Of a DNA stretch of 64,000 nucleotides, positions 47,173 through 57,500 are shown piece after piece. The DNA lies in the NCBI RefSeq assembly GCF_024256385.1, contig NZ_JAMLFW010000002.1, forward strand, positions 310,001 to 374,000, read 5' to 3'. The notes under the pieces were generated by a model, which had not been told where the DNA came from, did not search any database, and saw only the letters and a list, made by a program, of their open reading frames with translations. The position numbers and the translations under genes were made by a program. Positions within the stretch are counted from its first letter, which is position 1. Every line of letters begins with the position of its first letter. The DNA is from Anatilimnocola floriformis (lineage in GTDB: Bacteria > Planctomycetota > Planctomycetia > Pirellulales > Pirellulaceae).

Positions 47173-47229
47173 TCATCGGCACCGATTCTCGCCGGCATGG
47201 GCTGCATGGCCGAAATCGGTGGGTTTAGT

Positions 47230-47358
47230 CGAAATTGCCACGAACAGAGGAATGAGCTCCAAGAAATTCCGGTGTTGGGCGCGTGGACGTCTGAAGCGTC
47301 ACACAACCGCACGCTCATCTCGCCGAACTTGCTGGAATATCGCTAGCGCTTATTCCAG
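47230..47358. repeat. Degenerate repeat and hairpin between convergent genes
   Basis: GAATGAGCTCCAAGAAATTCCGG near 47250 resembles a decayed hairpin segment of the compound repeat. Further on, CTGGAATA (47332-47339) and TATTCCAG (47351-47358) form a perfect 8-bp stem with an 11-base loop. It lies between the convergent stops at 47172 and 47412. Confidence 0.45.
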
Positions 47359-47411
47359 CGGTTCTCGGCTTGTGACCGCCACCACCGAACATGGAATATT
47401 CGGCGACAATA

Positions 47412-48092
47412 TTAGCCTTGTTCGGCGCGTTGTAGTCGCAGTGCATGCTTGGCGGTGAAGGCCATCTTGTCGTGCTTTTTCAGAAACGCGCGCAGCTCGG
47501 CAACCTTGGCAGTGATGTGAATCGACTCGCGGCGTTTCACGGCGTTGGGGTCTTCGCTGGGCGCGACGGTCTTCACCGAGCCGTTGAGTTCGCCCTTCTG
47601 AATGGCAGCGATGATGAAATCGCGATCGAGCATGTAGACGAGCACACGATTCTCGTTGGCAAACTCATAACGCAGAATCGCGTACTCCGGCGCTGCCTCA
47701 GGAGCGGCCATGTTCATGCTCACGAACTGCCGCTCACCGATGCGAGTTACAAAGAACGGCTGACGCTTGGTTTCGATCACGCCAATGTCGCTTACTTGAT
47801 AAGTCACGAGCTCGTGCGTCTTTTCTTGATCGGCGACTTTGCCCAAGATGAACCTCCCTGGTCCAAGTCGATCGGGCTCTGGCTCCTTCTTCTCGCCCTC
47901 TTCCTTCGCGGGCTCTTCGGCTGGCTTTTCATCGTTGTACACATCCCACTGGCCATACAGTCGCTCGTCGAGAACCGAATCGGTGGCATCCGACAGCGGA
48001 TGCTTCGAAATCGGCACTGCATCGCAACCAGTGAGGGCGAAGATGCCGAAGAGAGCGAGAGCCAAAAGTAGACGGCTGAGCGCGAGTGACAT
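47412..48092 (-). CDS. Lipoprotein, hypothetical
   Basis: A 226-residue protein with a lipoprotein signal ending in FALTGC. A Glu/Lys/Pro-rich stretch (EKPAEEPAKEEGEKKEPEP) follows, then a strand-rich domain (TYQVSDIGVIETKRQPFFV, AILRYEFANENRVLVYMLD) and a helical end. AGGAG lies seven bases before the ATG. No family was recognised. It is anchored in a membrane facing the periplasm. Confidence 0.7.
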   Translation of the reverse strand: MSLALSRLLLALALFGIFALTGCDAVPISKHPLSDATDSVLDERLYGQWDVYNDEKPAEEPAKEEGEKKEPEPDRLGPGRFILGKVADQEKTHELVTYQVSDIGVIETKRQPFFVTRIGERQFVSMNMAAPEAAPEYAILRYEFANENRVLVYMLDRDFIIAAIQKGELNGSVKTVAPSEDPNAVKRRESIHITAKVAELRAFLKKHDKMAFTAKHALRLQRAEQG

Positions 48093-48140
48093 GAGAAGCT
48101 CCTGAGCGTGAAGAGGTACGCTTGAGATGTTGCGAGCCGG

Positions 48141-48659
48141 CTATTTATTCCCTGCATTGTCCGTCGAATTCTTCGGCTGCACCAGCTTGTCGGCGAAATC
48201 GGCGACGAACGTTCGCTTCCCTTTGGTCACGATGGTGTGCCCTTCGGCTTCCAGCAGCTTTTGCTGAGCAGCGATGCCGCCCGGATATTTGGGATTGAGT
48301 TCGCCGCCGGCTTTGAGCGTTCGCCACCAGGGAGTGATTCTCTTTCTGCCGGCGACTCTTTGCTCCTCGGCTGCGTGCGCGGCGATCCAGGCAAAGATGC
48401 CGCAGGTAATCGAACAGCCGGTCTCCGTCGCGTGCTGGGCGGCGACGCCCCGCCGGAGTTCGGTAGTCGTGACGAGCTTTCCCTTCGTGACTTGTTTCAT
48501 CAGGGCATCGATGTCGCGAGGCCGCGGCACGACCATCGTCGCGCCGCCCCAGCGCGCTCGTTCGCCCGGTTTCACATCGATCAACTTCGGCAGGCCTTTT
48601 TCGTGCGCGAGTTTCTCAGCCCAGGTTTTGCGTTGCGAGGTTTTTGAAGACGTGGGCAT
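48141..48659 (-). CDS. Alkyltransferase-like (MGMT-fold) DNA-binding protein
   Basis: A 172-residue protein. Its C-terminal part fits the DNA-binding domain of O6-alkylguanine-DNA alkyltransferases: an early RRGVAAQHATETGCSITCGI helix-turn-helix region, then RITPWWRTLKAGGELNPKYP and QQKLLEAEGHTIVTKG. The active Cys of PCHR is replaced by Trp (PWWR), as in alkyltransferase-like (ATL) proteins, which bind damaged bases and hand them to nucleotide excision repair. It stands alone, upstream of the lipoprotein gene. Confidence 0.72.
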   Translation of the reverse strand: MPTSSKTSQRKTWAEKLAHEKGLPKLIDVKPGERARWGGATMVVPRPRDIDALMKQVTKGKLVTTTELRRGVAAQHATETGCSITCGIFAWIAAHAAEEQRVAGRKRITPWWRTLKAGGELNPKYPGGIAAQQKLLEAEGHTIVTKGKRTFVADFADKLVQPKNSTDNAGNK

Positions 48660-48776
48660 GATAGATTGAATTCCTAAGCAATGTTCGAAGTCACAATTCC
48701 TGGCTGACGCCGCGGGTTGTGACGGGCGATGCTGCGCAATATACCCACCACGTAATGCTGGTCGCTAACGAAAACA

Positions 48777-49838
48777 ATGACTGAACCGGCCGCCGATACC
48801 GAAGACACTGCCGCCGATCTCGCCCGCTATGCGCGACAATGGCGGTTTGCGCCGCTGGGCAAAGAGGGACAGCGGAAGCTGCTCACATCGCGCGTGCTGA
48901 TTGTTGGCTGCGGCGCGCTGGGCAGCGTGCAGGCGAATACACTCGCGCGCGCGGGAGTGGGACATTTACGGATTGTCGATCGGGATTTTCTTGAGCTGAA
49001 CAATCTGCAGCGGCAGGTGCTGTACGACGAAGACGATGTGGCAGCCGGTTTGCCGAAGGCGATTGCGGCTCGCAATCGATTAGTGCGAATCAATTCGCAA
49101 ATCGAAATCGAAGCCCATGTCGCTGATCTCGATCACACGAATATCGAACGGCTGCTTGACGGCGTCGATCTGTTGCTCGATGGCACCGACAATTTTGAAA
49201 CGCGGTATCTGCTGAACGACGCCGCGGTGAAATTTAAGTTGCCGTGGATTTATGGCGGCTGTCTCGGTGCGGAAGGGCAAACGCTGACGATCATTCCGGG
49301 AACAACTCCATGCTTGCGTTGTCTCATGCCCGATACGCCGCCGCCGGGAAGTTCACCGACGTGCGATACGGCTGGCATTTTGTCGCCGATCATCAACATC
49401 ATCGCCTCGTGGCAATGCTGCGAAGCCCTGAAAATTCTCAGCGGTCATCCGGAAGCGATCAGCCGAACTTGGACCATTTTTGACCTGTGGGATGCGACCA
49501 TTCGGCAGATCAAAATGGGAAACGTCGCCAGCGACAAGTGCCCCACATGCAGCGGCCAAGAGTTTCCCTGGCTCAGCGGCGAGCGCGGCAGCCATACTGC
49601 GGTTCTCTGCGGTCGCAACTCGGTGCAGCTAAGCTTTGCCGATCGGCAGAGTATTTCGCTGGAGCAGATGGAAGAGAAGCTTCGGCCGCTGGGGAGCGTC
49701 ACTCGCAATCGCTACTTGGTGCGAGTGACGATCGACAAATTTCAGATCACCATCTTTCCCGACGGCCGCGCTGTGATCAGCGGCACGGAAGATATCGCCG
49801 AAGCGAAGTCGCTGTATGCGAGGTACGTCGGAGCGTAA
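48777..49838 (+). CDS. MoeB/ThiF-family E1-like adenylyltransferase
   Basis: A 353-residue member of the ThiF/MoeB/HesA family that adenylates the C-terminus of a ubiquitin-like sulfur carrier (ThiS, MoaD). It has the nucleotide loop GCGALGS (44-50), RIVDRDFLELNNLQRQVLY, DLLLDGTDNFETRYLLND, and zinc-binding CxxC pairs CLRC (about 179-182) and CPTC (about 255-258). A C-terminal region of about 80 residues (LCGRNSVQLSFADRQSISLE) replaces the rhodanese domain of some relatives. No carrier or thiamine/molybdopterin gene lies nearby, so the pathway is unresolved. Confidence 0.9.
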   Translation: MTEPAADTEDTAADLARYARQWRFAPLGKEGQRKLLTSRVLIVGCGALGSVQANTLARAGVGHLRIVDRDFLELNNLQRQVLYDEDDVAAGLPKAIAARNRLVRINSQIEIEAHVADLDHTNIERLLDGVDLLLDGTDNFETRYLLNDAAVKFKLPWIYGGCLGAEGQTLTIIPGTTPCLRCLMPDTPPPGSSPTCDTAGILSPIINIIASWQCCEALKILSGHPEAISRTWTIFDLWDATIRQIKMGNVASDKCPTCSGQEFPWLSGERGSHTAVLCGRNSVQLSFADRQSISLEQMEEKLRPLGSVTRNRYLVRVTIDKFQITIFPDGRAVISGTEDIAEAKSLYARYVGA

Positions 49839-49855
49839 GTCCACCACCCTCCCCA

Positions 49856-49879
49856 CTCGCGGCCGCTATCGGCCGCGAG
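49856..49879. terminator. Bidirectional stem-loop between convergent genes
   Basis: CTCGCGGCCG (49856-49865) pairs perfectly with CGGCCGCGAG (49870-49879) around a CTAT loop. It lies between the MoeB-like stop (49838, +) and the TolC-like stop (49898, -). There is no T-run, but the position and the 10-bp GC-rich stem suit a two-way terminator. Confidence 0.55.
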
Positions 49880-49897
49880 CATGCACAATCATTCCCC

Positions 49898-51571
49898 TTA
49901 CTTCACCGCTGGCGTTGGCATCGGTGTCGGTGCGGCAGCCGGAGCAGGTGCGTTAGCAGCCTGGCCAGGTGGCGGGAGAAGTTCCTTCTCGCCATCCGGA
50001 TCGCTGGGGAACATCAGGTCTTGGGGCATGATCACCTCATACGATTCGACCTGCACCGGGCTGCAGAAGAGTTGCGGGAACTCTTCACCGTTGTTCGACA
50101 GCAGGAAGCCACCACCGAGTGCCTGATAGGCTCGGACGATGCCCGACAGCTGTTGCTGTTTGGTTTCGAGCATTTGCGTACGAGCTTCGAGCAAGTCACG
50201 GGTGGCGAGCAACACGTCGACGTATTCGACGCGAGCAAACGCTTCGGCCAGCGGAGCACGGAACAAGCTGCGGGCGACATCGACCGACTGTTCGAGGGCT
50301 ACCACTTGCTGTTGTTGAACCGCAACGCTGCGGCGATAGTTTTCAACCTTCGCTACGTTGTTGGTAACTTCGGTGAACGCATTGAGCACGGTCTGCTGGT
50401 AAGCGTAGATCGCCTGCAACTGCTTGGCGTTCGCAGTCATGTATTGAGCGCGGACAGCTGACTTGTTGACCACAGGTGCCGACAAGTTGCCAATCGCCTG
50501 GCCAATCAACGCATCGGGCGTGAACAAGTAGCGCGGGTTGAACGACTCAAAGCCGACGTTGGCGGTGATATCGAGCTTCGGGAAGAAGTTGGCCCGAGCG
50601 ACTCGAATATCAAGACCCGACGCGATCACCTCACGTTCGGCGGCTTGAATGTCTCGGCGATTCAGCAGCAGCTGAGCGGGGAAGCCGACCTGGATCTGAC
50701 GCGAGTCGAGCTTGATGACATCCCAGTTGGCACGTTCGACAGGCTGCGGAAAGCGACCGACGCGGTAATTGATCTGATTCGAGATCTCGATGATTCGCTG
50801 CTGCACGATCAAGCGTTGGCTTTGGTTCTTGCGAACTTCGGCGAGGAACCGTTGAACACCCAGCTTCGTACCGCGGGCTGCCTTCAGCTGGGCATCGGCC
50901 ACGTCCAAGCTTTGCTCTTGAATCTGGATCGTCTGATCCAAGTACAGCAAACGCTTATCGAGGGCGGCCAACTCGTAATAGTTCTCAGCCGTTTCGGCGA
51001 CGAGTTGGGTGATCAAGTAGTTCCGGCGTTGGATCGCTTCATAGTACCGCTGCAGGGCAGCATTGCGCATGTTGCGATACTGACGCCAAATATCGACGTG
51101 CCAGAACAAGTCGGCCGAGAGGCGCGAATAGCCCAGCGGATCCGAAAAGTTGCCGCCGTTCGGCGTTAAGAGCTGACTTTCGGCTGCACCCAGTGGCATC
51201 CACTTGCTCGTTCGATCCATGCCGCCGTAGGCATTCAGATCGATGAACGGCAGGTAAGCCCAGCGAGCCTGATAGAGCTCGTTGCTGGCGATGAAGATTT
51301 CCTGATTCCGAATCTGCAGTTCTTGATTCGAGGCCAGGCCATTCGTCAGCAGCTGAGCCAGCACCGGGTCGTCAAAGAACTCATAGATGCCGATCTGGCC
51401 CGAGTTCTCTTCCGTCACCACTCCGTTGTACGTGTCCGGCAGCGGCGCCATTTCTTTGGCCCCGTACAGGCCAGGAATGCGGCAGCCAGGCAGCGTGAAG
51501 GCGAGGATACCAACGAGGATCGTGGCGAACGCAGGCCGTTTGAAATATGACAGCCAGAGTTGTATGGGCAT
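49898..51571 (-). CDS. TolC/NodT-family outer-membrane lipoprotein
   Basis: A 557-residue outer-membrane efflux protein. The signal peptide ends in a lipobox (FTLPGC). Two long TolC-like repeats follow, with helix blocks QRRNYLITQLVAETAENYYE, LDKRLLYLDQTIQIQEQSLD, RANFFPKLDITANVGFES and LEQSVDVARSLFRAPLAEAF. The C-terminus is a proline/alanine-rich tail. It forms the outer channel of a tripartite exporter, but no membrane-fusion or inner pump gene is adjacent. The ATG at 51571 is used; 51589 is possible. Confidence 0.9.
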   Translation of the reverse strand: MPIQLWLSYFKRPAFATILVGILAFTLPGCRIPGLYGAKEMAPLPDTYNGVVTEENSGQIGIYEFFDDPVLAQLLTNGLASNQELQIRNQEIFIASNELYQARWAYLPFIDLNAYGGMDRTSKWMPLGAAESQLLTPNGGNFSDPLGYSRLSADLFWHVDIWRQYRNMRNAALQRYYEAIQRRNYLITQLVAETAENYYELAALDKRLLYLDQTIQIQEQSLDVADAQLKAARGTKLGVQRFLAEVRKNQSQRLIVQQRIIEISNQINYRVGRFPQPVERANWDVIKLDSRQIQVGFPAQLLLNRRDIQAAEREVIASGLDIRVARANFFPKLDITANVGFESFNPRYLFTPDALIGQAIGNLSAPVVNKSAVRAQYMTANAKQLQAIYAYQQTVLNAFTEVTNNVAKVENYRRSVAVQQQQVVALEQSVDVARSLFRAPLAEAFARVEYVDVLLATRDLLEARTQMLETKQQQLSGIVRAYQALGGGFLLSNNGEEFPQLFCSPVQVESYEVIMPQDLMFPSDPDGEKELLPPPGQAANAPAPAAAPTPMPTPAVK

Positions 51572-51945
51572 ACAGGTTTTGTGGAACATTGCGCGCCCCG
51601 GGGGTCAGCCGGCATCATTGCCGTGGTGGGAACAGGTGGGATTCGTCGCAGGCGGGAACCGGCTGTCCGACCCGGCGGGGAGCGCGGGCGGAAATTGTTT
51701 CGCAGCGTCACGAACGAGGTCGCGGCGCGGCCACAATTAACCGGCTTACTAAGTATCGGCAGAGAATTGGTCAAAGGACACAGAATCGCTAAGTTGGTAA
51801 TCTTGGCGATTTCCGGCACTATGGGGAACTTCCTTACAACGCGGTAACCTTCGTTGCTAGGAATAACCGCTGTCATTGCAACAATGAGCTAGCGGTGAGT
51901 AGTGCTGAGTTTTGAGTTCTGAGGCAGGATGATGGTGGTTGACGA
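51572..51945. other. Intergenic region upstream of the TolC-like gene
   Basis: About 370 bases lie between the TolC-like start and the redoxin terminator. No gene, clear promoter boxes or repeats were recognised. A T-rich stretch near 51900-51945 ends at the terminator. Confidence 0.3.
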
Positions 51946-51977
51946 AAAAAGGCCGGCGTTCTTGCGAACGCCGGCCC
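51946..51977 (-). terminator. Intrinsic terminator after the redoxin gene
   Basis: GGCCGGCGTTC (51952-51962) and GAACGCCGGCC (51967-51977) form a perfect 11-bp stem with a TTGC loop. On the leftward strand it is followed by six T at 51951-51946; on the + strand by CTTTGTTTTT. It lies about 50 bases past the stop of the redoxin gene and is the clearest Rho-independent terminator in the window. Confidence 0.9.
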
Positions 51978-52028
51978 TTTGTTTTTCAAGCAATTGATGC
52001 AGCAGCTGCGTAAGCGCAGTAACCGCTC

Positions 52029-52607
52029 TTACTTCTTGTTTTGAATACCGCAGCCGAAGGCCTTGGTAGTAGCAGTTTCGACGGTCTTGCCAGCGAGAAC
52101 GGCGTCGACAGCGTCGGCGACGTAGTGCTTGGTGGCGTCCTTGGCGACTGGCTTGTCGTCGAACGCGCCGACGTATTGGATGGTCCGCGTGCCGTCGAGC
52201 ACATAGATGTGCGGCGTGACCTTCGCGCCGTATTCGGTGGCGGTCTTGCCGCTTTCATCGAACACATAGGGGAAGTTGAAACCCTTGTCTTCGGCGCGGG
52301 TCTTCATCGCGGCCAGGTCTTCAGTCTTGGTGTTGCAGTTGATGGCAACAAAGGCGACGCCCTTTTCCTTGTACTTCTTGGTGAATTCGACGAAGCGATC
52401 TTCGTAGGCCACCGAGACCGGGCAGATGTTACAGGTGAAGCAAACGACAACGGCCTTGGCATCCTTCACGTCGGACAAGGACAGTTCCTTGCCATCGACG
52501 CCCTTCAGACCTTTGAACTCAGGGGCTTTTTCGCCGGGTTCGGCGGCGAACAGCGGAGCGGCGACAGCGAGCGCAACAACGGCGAGCAACGAGAACAAAC
52601 GCTTCAT
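52029..52607 (-). CDS. Secreted thioredoxin-fold redoxin
   Basis: A 192-residue protein with a signal peptide (MKRLFSLLAVVALAVAAPLFA) and an AhpC/TSA-type redoxin domain. It has VVVCFTCNICPVSVAYEDRF with a C-N-I-C motif in the thioredoxin active-site position, VAFVAINCNTKTED, and GAKVTPHIYVLDGTRTIQYVG with the cis-Pro. It is likely a periplasmic thiol redox protein. AGGAG lies seven bases before the ATG at 52607. A strong terminator follows. Confidence 0.88.
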   Translation of the reverse strand: MKRLFSLLAVVALAVAAPLFAAEPGEKAPEFKGLKGVDGKELSLSDVKDAKAVVVCFTCNICPVSVAYEDRFVEFTKKYKEKGVAFVAINCNTKTEDLAAMKTRAEDKGFNFPYVFDESGKTATEYGAKVTPHIYVLDGTRTIQYVGAFDDKPVAKDATKHYVADAVDAVLAGKTVETATTKAFGCGIQNKK

Positions 52608-52960
52608 GGACAGACTCCTGAACGAAAACAATCGGCAGCCGAGCACAATGCCCACCGCCGCAAGTAAGCAGAACGTCAGTAAGGTGAGGATGGCCGAAGC
52701 AGCGAGTTCATTCGCGTGCAACAGCAACAGTGGCTGGCGGGTCTGCGATCCTTCGACGGCCCGAGAAAGAAAGCCAATTGGCCGCATTGTAGGAGGCAAG
52801 AAGGCAAAGTCAATCAGCAAGCGTTGATGCGGGAAAACAATTCTGACAAGCGTCAGAATGATGCTAGCAACGCATCCGCCACGGAATCATCTGGTCGGCG
52901 GGGGCTCATCGCTTAATAATAGGGTGCGCAAGTGGAATACCTGCGATTGCGAGGATGGCA
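52608..52960. other. Intergenic region with a small hairpin
   Basis: About 350 bases lie between divergent genes. ATTCTGAC (52840-52847) and GTCAGAAT (52852-52859) make a perfect 8-bp hairpin with an AAGC loop that could be an operator upstream of the lipase-like gene. No gene was seen. Confidence 0.35.
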
Positions 52961-54010
52961 ATGCGATTTTCTGATTCCGTGTTAATTCGACAGGTTCTAT
53001 GGGGACTGCTGGTGATCAGTGGTTCGCTGACCTGTGGTTCGCCTGTGCAGGGTCAAGAGAAACCGCCGGCGCCGACGTTCACTATCCCTTCATTTACACC
53101 GCCGAATATTCCCTCGGTCACACTCGGGGGCGAACAGTTCTGGAGCGATGAACTGGTCCGCAATGGCTGGAGGTTGCAGCTGAACGTGATGAGCGGGCAT
53201 CATCGGTTGCTCGACAACAAGGATGTTCGCCGCGCGTGGGGCACGCATGATCAGTGCCACGAAAAGTTCGCCGAGATCGCGCGGGCCGAGGCCTGGCCGC
53301 CGGTGAAGAAGAAAGTGGTGATCACACTGCACGGTTTGATCCGCAGTCGCGAAGCCATGGAAGGGATCGGCGCGTTCTTGCAGAAGGAAGGAGACTATGA
53401 GTGGGTCAACGTGGGCTATGCGAGCACGCGGCGAACCATCGATCAGCATGCGGAGTCGCTGGCCAAGATCATTGCGGGTTTGGAAGGGGCCGAAGAGATC
53501 AACTTCGTTTGTCATAGCTTGGGAAACATCATTGTTCGTCGCTATCTAGGTGAAGCCTCGGCCACGGAGCCGAAGTGGAAACCCGATGCGCGAATCAAGC
53601 GGTTTGTGATGCTCGGTCCGCCAAACAACGGCGCCGAGTTGGCGAAGCGATTCATCGGCAACAAAGTAGTCGCCATGGTGATCGGTCCCAGCGGCAAGCA
53701 ACTCAGCAAAGATTGGGAAACTGTTTCGACCAAACTAGCCGTGCCGAAGTGCGACTTCGGCATTATCGCCGGCGGCAACGGGAGCGATGGCGGTTTGAAT
53801 CCGCTGATCGCAGGCGATGACGACTGGGTGGTCTCGGTCGCCGAAACGCGTTTGCCGGGAGCTTGTGATTTTCGGTGCGTCAACTTGTTGCACGGACAGT
53901 TGATGAATGATCCACAAGTGCGGAGCTATGTGCTGGAGTTTCTGCGGACCGGTTGTTTTGAATCGGCTGACCGCCGACAGCCAATTACTGCCCCGGCCGT
54001 CCCCCGGTAG
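52961..54010 (+). CDS. Secreted alpha/beta-hydrolase (lipase-like)
   Basis: A 349-residue protein with an N-terminal signal peptide (VLWGLLVISGSLTCGSPVQG). The alpha/beta-hydrolase domain has the oxyanion strand VVITLHGLIRS, the nucleophile elbow VCHSLGN with Ser at about residue 186, and MLGPPNNGAELAKRF, typical of triacylglycerol-lipase-like proteins. The late region with AGDDDWVVSVAETRLPGA and LLHGQLM can supply the Asp and His of the triad. The ATG at 52961 is preferred because GAGG lies six bases upstream; 52955 is also in frame. The substrate is unknown. Confidence 0.85.
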   Translation: MRFSDSVLIRQVLWGLLVISGSLTCGSPVQGQEKPPAPTFTIPSFTPPNIPSVTLGGEQFWSDELVRNGWRLQLNVMSGHHRLLDNKDVRRAWGTHDQCHEKFAEIARAEAWPPVKKKVVITLHGLIRSREAMEGIGAFLQKEGDYEWVNVGYASTRRTIDQHAESLAKIIAGLEGAEEINFVCHSLGNIIVRRYLGEASATEPKWKPDARIKRFVMLGPPNNGAELAKRFIGNKVVAMVIGPSGKQLSKDWETVSTKLAVPKCDFGIIAGGNGSDGGLNPLIAGDDDWVVSVAETRLPGACDFRCVNLLHGQLMNDPQVRSYVLEFLRTGCFESADRRQPITAPAVPR

Positions 54011-54530
54011 CTGCCAGACGCGACAAATTGTCGCAGCTGGCTTTTACTGCGCGTAAGAAGGGGTTCATACGGAAAGCCGCAGTGTTGGCATGGTTCACAT
54101 ATGCGGACATGCTCATGTTTTTGAGCCTTTTCTAGTTCTTTTGATCATCAAATCTTCAAATAAGTTCTAAGTAATGACGTCACATGACGTTTCGGCGGCG
54201 AATTACCGCCCATCTGTTAAGACAAGTAAACGGGGAAAAGCTTCGTTCATCTTGCATCTATTTCCTTGCATTTAGAATTCTTTACGCTCAGAATGCGACA
54301 CTTGTAAGGGTTGTAGGGGGGTAGTTGTCCTATCTTTTGGGACCCGTCAGCGGTTCCAAAGACAACTCCGTCTCGACCCAGCCGCCAGTGTCACGTGAAG
54401 CATCTCTCCCACATTCCGCGGGTTGCTGCGCGCTCGTCCGTTTCCAGTCGTTCCGGCCTGGAAGCGTGGTGGATTCTCTTTTCCGTTGCCTCGATCGCCT
54501 GTCATTCATTGCCGAGCGGAGCATCCTCTC
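54011..54530. promoter_or_regulatory. AT-rich upstream region of the giant adhesin gene
   Basis: A 520-base gap, more AT-rich than its surroundings. It contains a TGACGTCA palindrome followed by a second TGACGT (54174-54190) and two CTTGCATNTA words near 54252-54277. These are candidate regulatory elements for the giant gene, but no promoter boxes could be fixed. A possible hairpin GCGACA/TGTCGC lies near 54018-54032 just after the lipase stop. Confidence 0.4.
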
Positions 54531-57500
54531 ATGTCGCGTCTTTCCCTTCGTTCTGGTTCCAGGTCGAATTCTCAGCGCTGGCTCATGCAACGCGCCGCTG
54601 AACGCCGTCGCCAACGGCGGTTGTTTCTCGAACGTCTAGAAGAGCGCGCGGTGCTGGCCACCATGACCTGGGATGGATCGAGCAGCGCGCTGTGGTCGGA
54701 TGCAGCCAACTGGGTTGGCGACATCGCCCCCGCTGCAGGCGACGAATTATTCTTTCCCGCCGGCGCGGCGAACCTGACAAACACCAACGACCTGGCGGCA
54801 GGGACCACGTTCAATACTGTGTTGTTCACCGGCAGCGGTTACAACATCAGTGGCAATGCGATCACGCTCACCGGTGGTCTGACTGCGAATAACGTGACGG
54901 GGAACAATACATTCACGCCCGCGATCACCATCCAGAATGGCTTGACGATTATGTCGGCCAATCCTGGTACCACGCTCACGATGGGCGCGATCGACACCGC
55001 TTATCTGGTTGGTGCTACGAGCCTGCTGGGCAGCAGCGCGCTGACCTTCGATGGCGCTGGCACGACGGCAGTGAATGGCGTGATCTCGGGTAATGGCAGC
55101 ATCAACAAGCTGGGCGGCGGCCTGACGATCCTCAGCGGCAATAACACATACACCGGTCTCACGGATGTGCGGCAGGGATACTTGCGCGCAGCGAGTGCGA
55201 CGGCGCTCGGTTCTGCAACCAGCGGCGATACGCAAATTCAAGCCGGCGCGCAACTGCAGGTGGCGGGCACTTTCACGATTGCCGAGCAAGTTGCCTTGCG
55301 CGAAGGTGGCGTTGGCTTTGGCAGCGGCACGAACGTGAGCGGTGTGGGTGCGTTAAACGCCATCAGCGGTACGGTTACTTGGACGGGCAACATGGATTTG
55401 TCCAACTCCAACGCCTCGATCGGTGTGGAGAGTGGCGCGACGTTGATCGTTAGCGGCGTGATCGCCAATCAGACGGGCAGCACCATGCGCCTACTCAAAG
55501 CAGGCGCCGGCACGCTGCGGCTGACAGGGACCCAAGCGAATGTGTACCGCGGCGATACCGTGGTTTTGCAGGGAACGCTGGAACTCGGCAAGACGGCCGG
55601 CGTGAACGCGATCGGCGGCAACCTGGTCATTGGCGACAACATCGGCGGCGACAATGCAGCCGCTGTGCGATTGCTCGCCAACAACCAAATTCCGCACATC
55701 GAATATTTCGGTGCGGCGCTGACGACGACCACCATGAACAGTTCGGGCTTGCTCGACTTCAATGGTTTCACCGACACGATCGGCAATCTGACGATGGTCG
55801 AAGGGTCGACCTATTCGGCCGACATCAACTTGAACGGCGGCACACTGGTTCTGGGTGGTGCAGCACTGACCTTGAATGGTTTCCAGGGAAGCAGCGGTGT
55901 CACGCCGGCTGCGACGATTAGCAACGGCACGTTCGATCTCGGCAGTTACTTCAGCGGCGCTGGCGGCGGCCTGGTGAAGACGTTTACAGTCAACGACACG
56001 CAACTGGGCAACGTCGCTGCAGACCTGGTGATTTCGGCCAACATCACCGGCGCTGCCGATATCGGCATCAATAAGGCCGGCGGCGGCACATTGGTGCTAA
56101 GTGGCAACAACACGCTTGCCGGGCCGGTGGCACTGACCGCGGGTATTGTCGGCATTGGCAGCAACAATGCGTTCGGCACCGGCATTGTGAGTTTGCAAGG
56201 TTCAACGCTGCGCGCCTTTGGCGCAGATCGAACGGTTCCCACACCGGTTTCTCTCGATGCCACCGTACCGGTGCTGGGTGATCTCGATATCACTTTCACC
56301 GCGCCGGCGACGTTGACGGCCGGACGCACCATTCAGGTGATGGATCCCAATGCGATCGTCACGTTTGCCGCCCCGGTGGGCGAAGGAATTTTTGGTTCGC
56401 AAGCCTTCGCCAAGAGTGGCCGCGGAACTTTGCAATTCACGGCAGCGAATACCTTCAGCGGTGCGTTCACAATCAACGACGACGGCGGCACCGTGTCGCT
56501 GGCGGGTAATGGCACGCTGCAAAATGTGACGAGCTTTACCATCGGCCAAAACGGCGTGCTGAAACTGGACAACAGCGGTACGAATCTGACCGACCGCCTC
56601 AACGATGTGTCGGTTATCAACAACAATGCGGGCGAAGTGTTGCTGGTGGGCAATCCCACAGCAGCGAGCACGGAAGTCACCGGCACGATCAATACTGGCG
56701 ATCAACTAGCCACCACCATCAGCGTGCAAAATACGTCGGCTGGCGCGCAGAGTGTGGCTCTAGTCGCGAATGCGCTAGGGATGGGTGGCACGCGGAATAT
56801 CAACTTCCAAGCCATTGGCGGCACGCTGTCGGCGACGGGTCCGAACCGCATCGTCTTTCAGAACAACCCGGGCAACCTGATTGGCGGCACGATTTTGACG
56901 GGAAGCCGAGTGACCAGCACCTCAGGCCTGGATGTGGCGACGTACGGCAACGCGCCCGAAGGGATCGCCGTCGTGCCGCTGCCGGCCGCGGGTTACACCA
57001 GCGACCTGACGAATGCGGGCTTGCTGAGCAATGTGAAGATCACGACGCCTGGCACTTACACGCTGACGAACTCAAAGCTGATCAATTCGCTCATCGTGGG
57101 ACCGGGTGTAACAATCAACGGCGCCGACGTGCTGCTGAATACCACTTCGGGCATCATCCTATTCACAGGCAGTGGCACTAGCGCAATCAATGTCGAGTCG
57201 CTCAACGCCGGTAACGGTTCCATCTCGGCCGACGTAGGGATGAATGCGACGATCGGCAGCAACATCATCGCAGGATCGATCTTTAAAGCCGGCCCTGGTC
57301 GCGTGATTTTGACCGGCGACAACACTTTCAGCGGCAACTCGGTCGTGAATCAAGGTTTCCTAAACATCCAGCGGAGCAGTGCGCTCGGCTCGGTCGTGGG
57401 GACCACCACGGTTCGACAAGGTGCGACGCTCGAAGTCGAGCAAACTACGTTTGGCGCGGTGAACATCGGCTTGGAAACAATCGGTTTGAACGGCGTGGGT

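Noticed and set aside
54325-54639. Rightward 104-codon frame overlapping the start of the giant gene
   Set aside because: It overlaps the true start in another frame, has no ribosome-binding site, and its product shows no domain.
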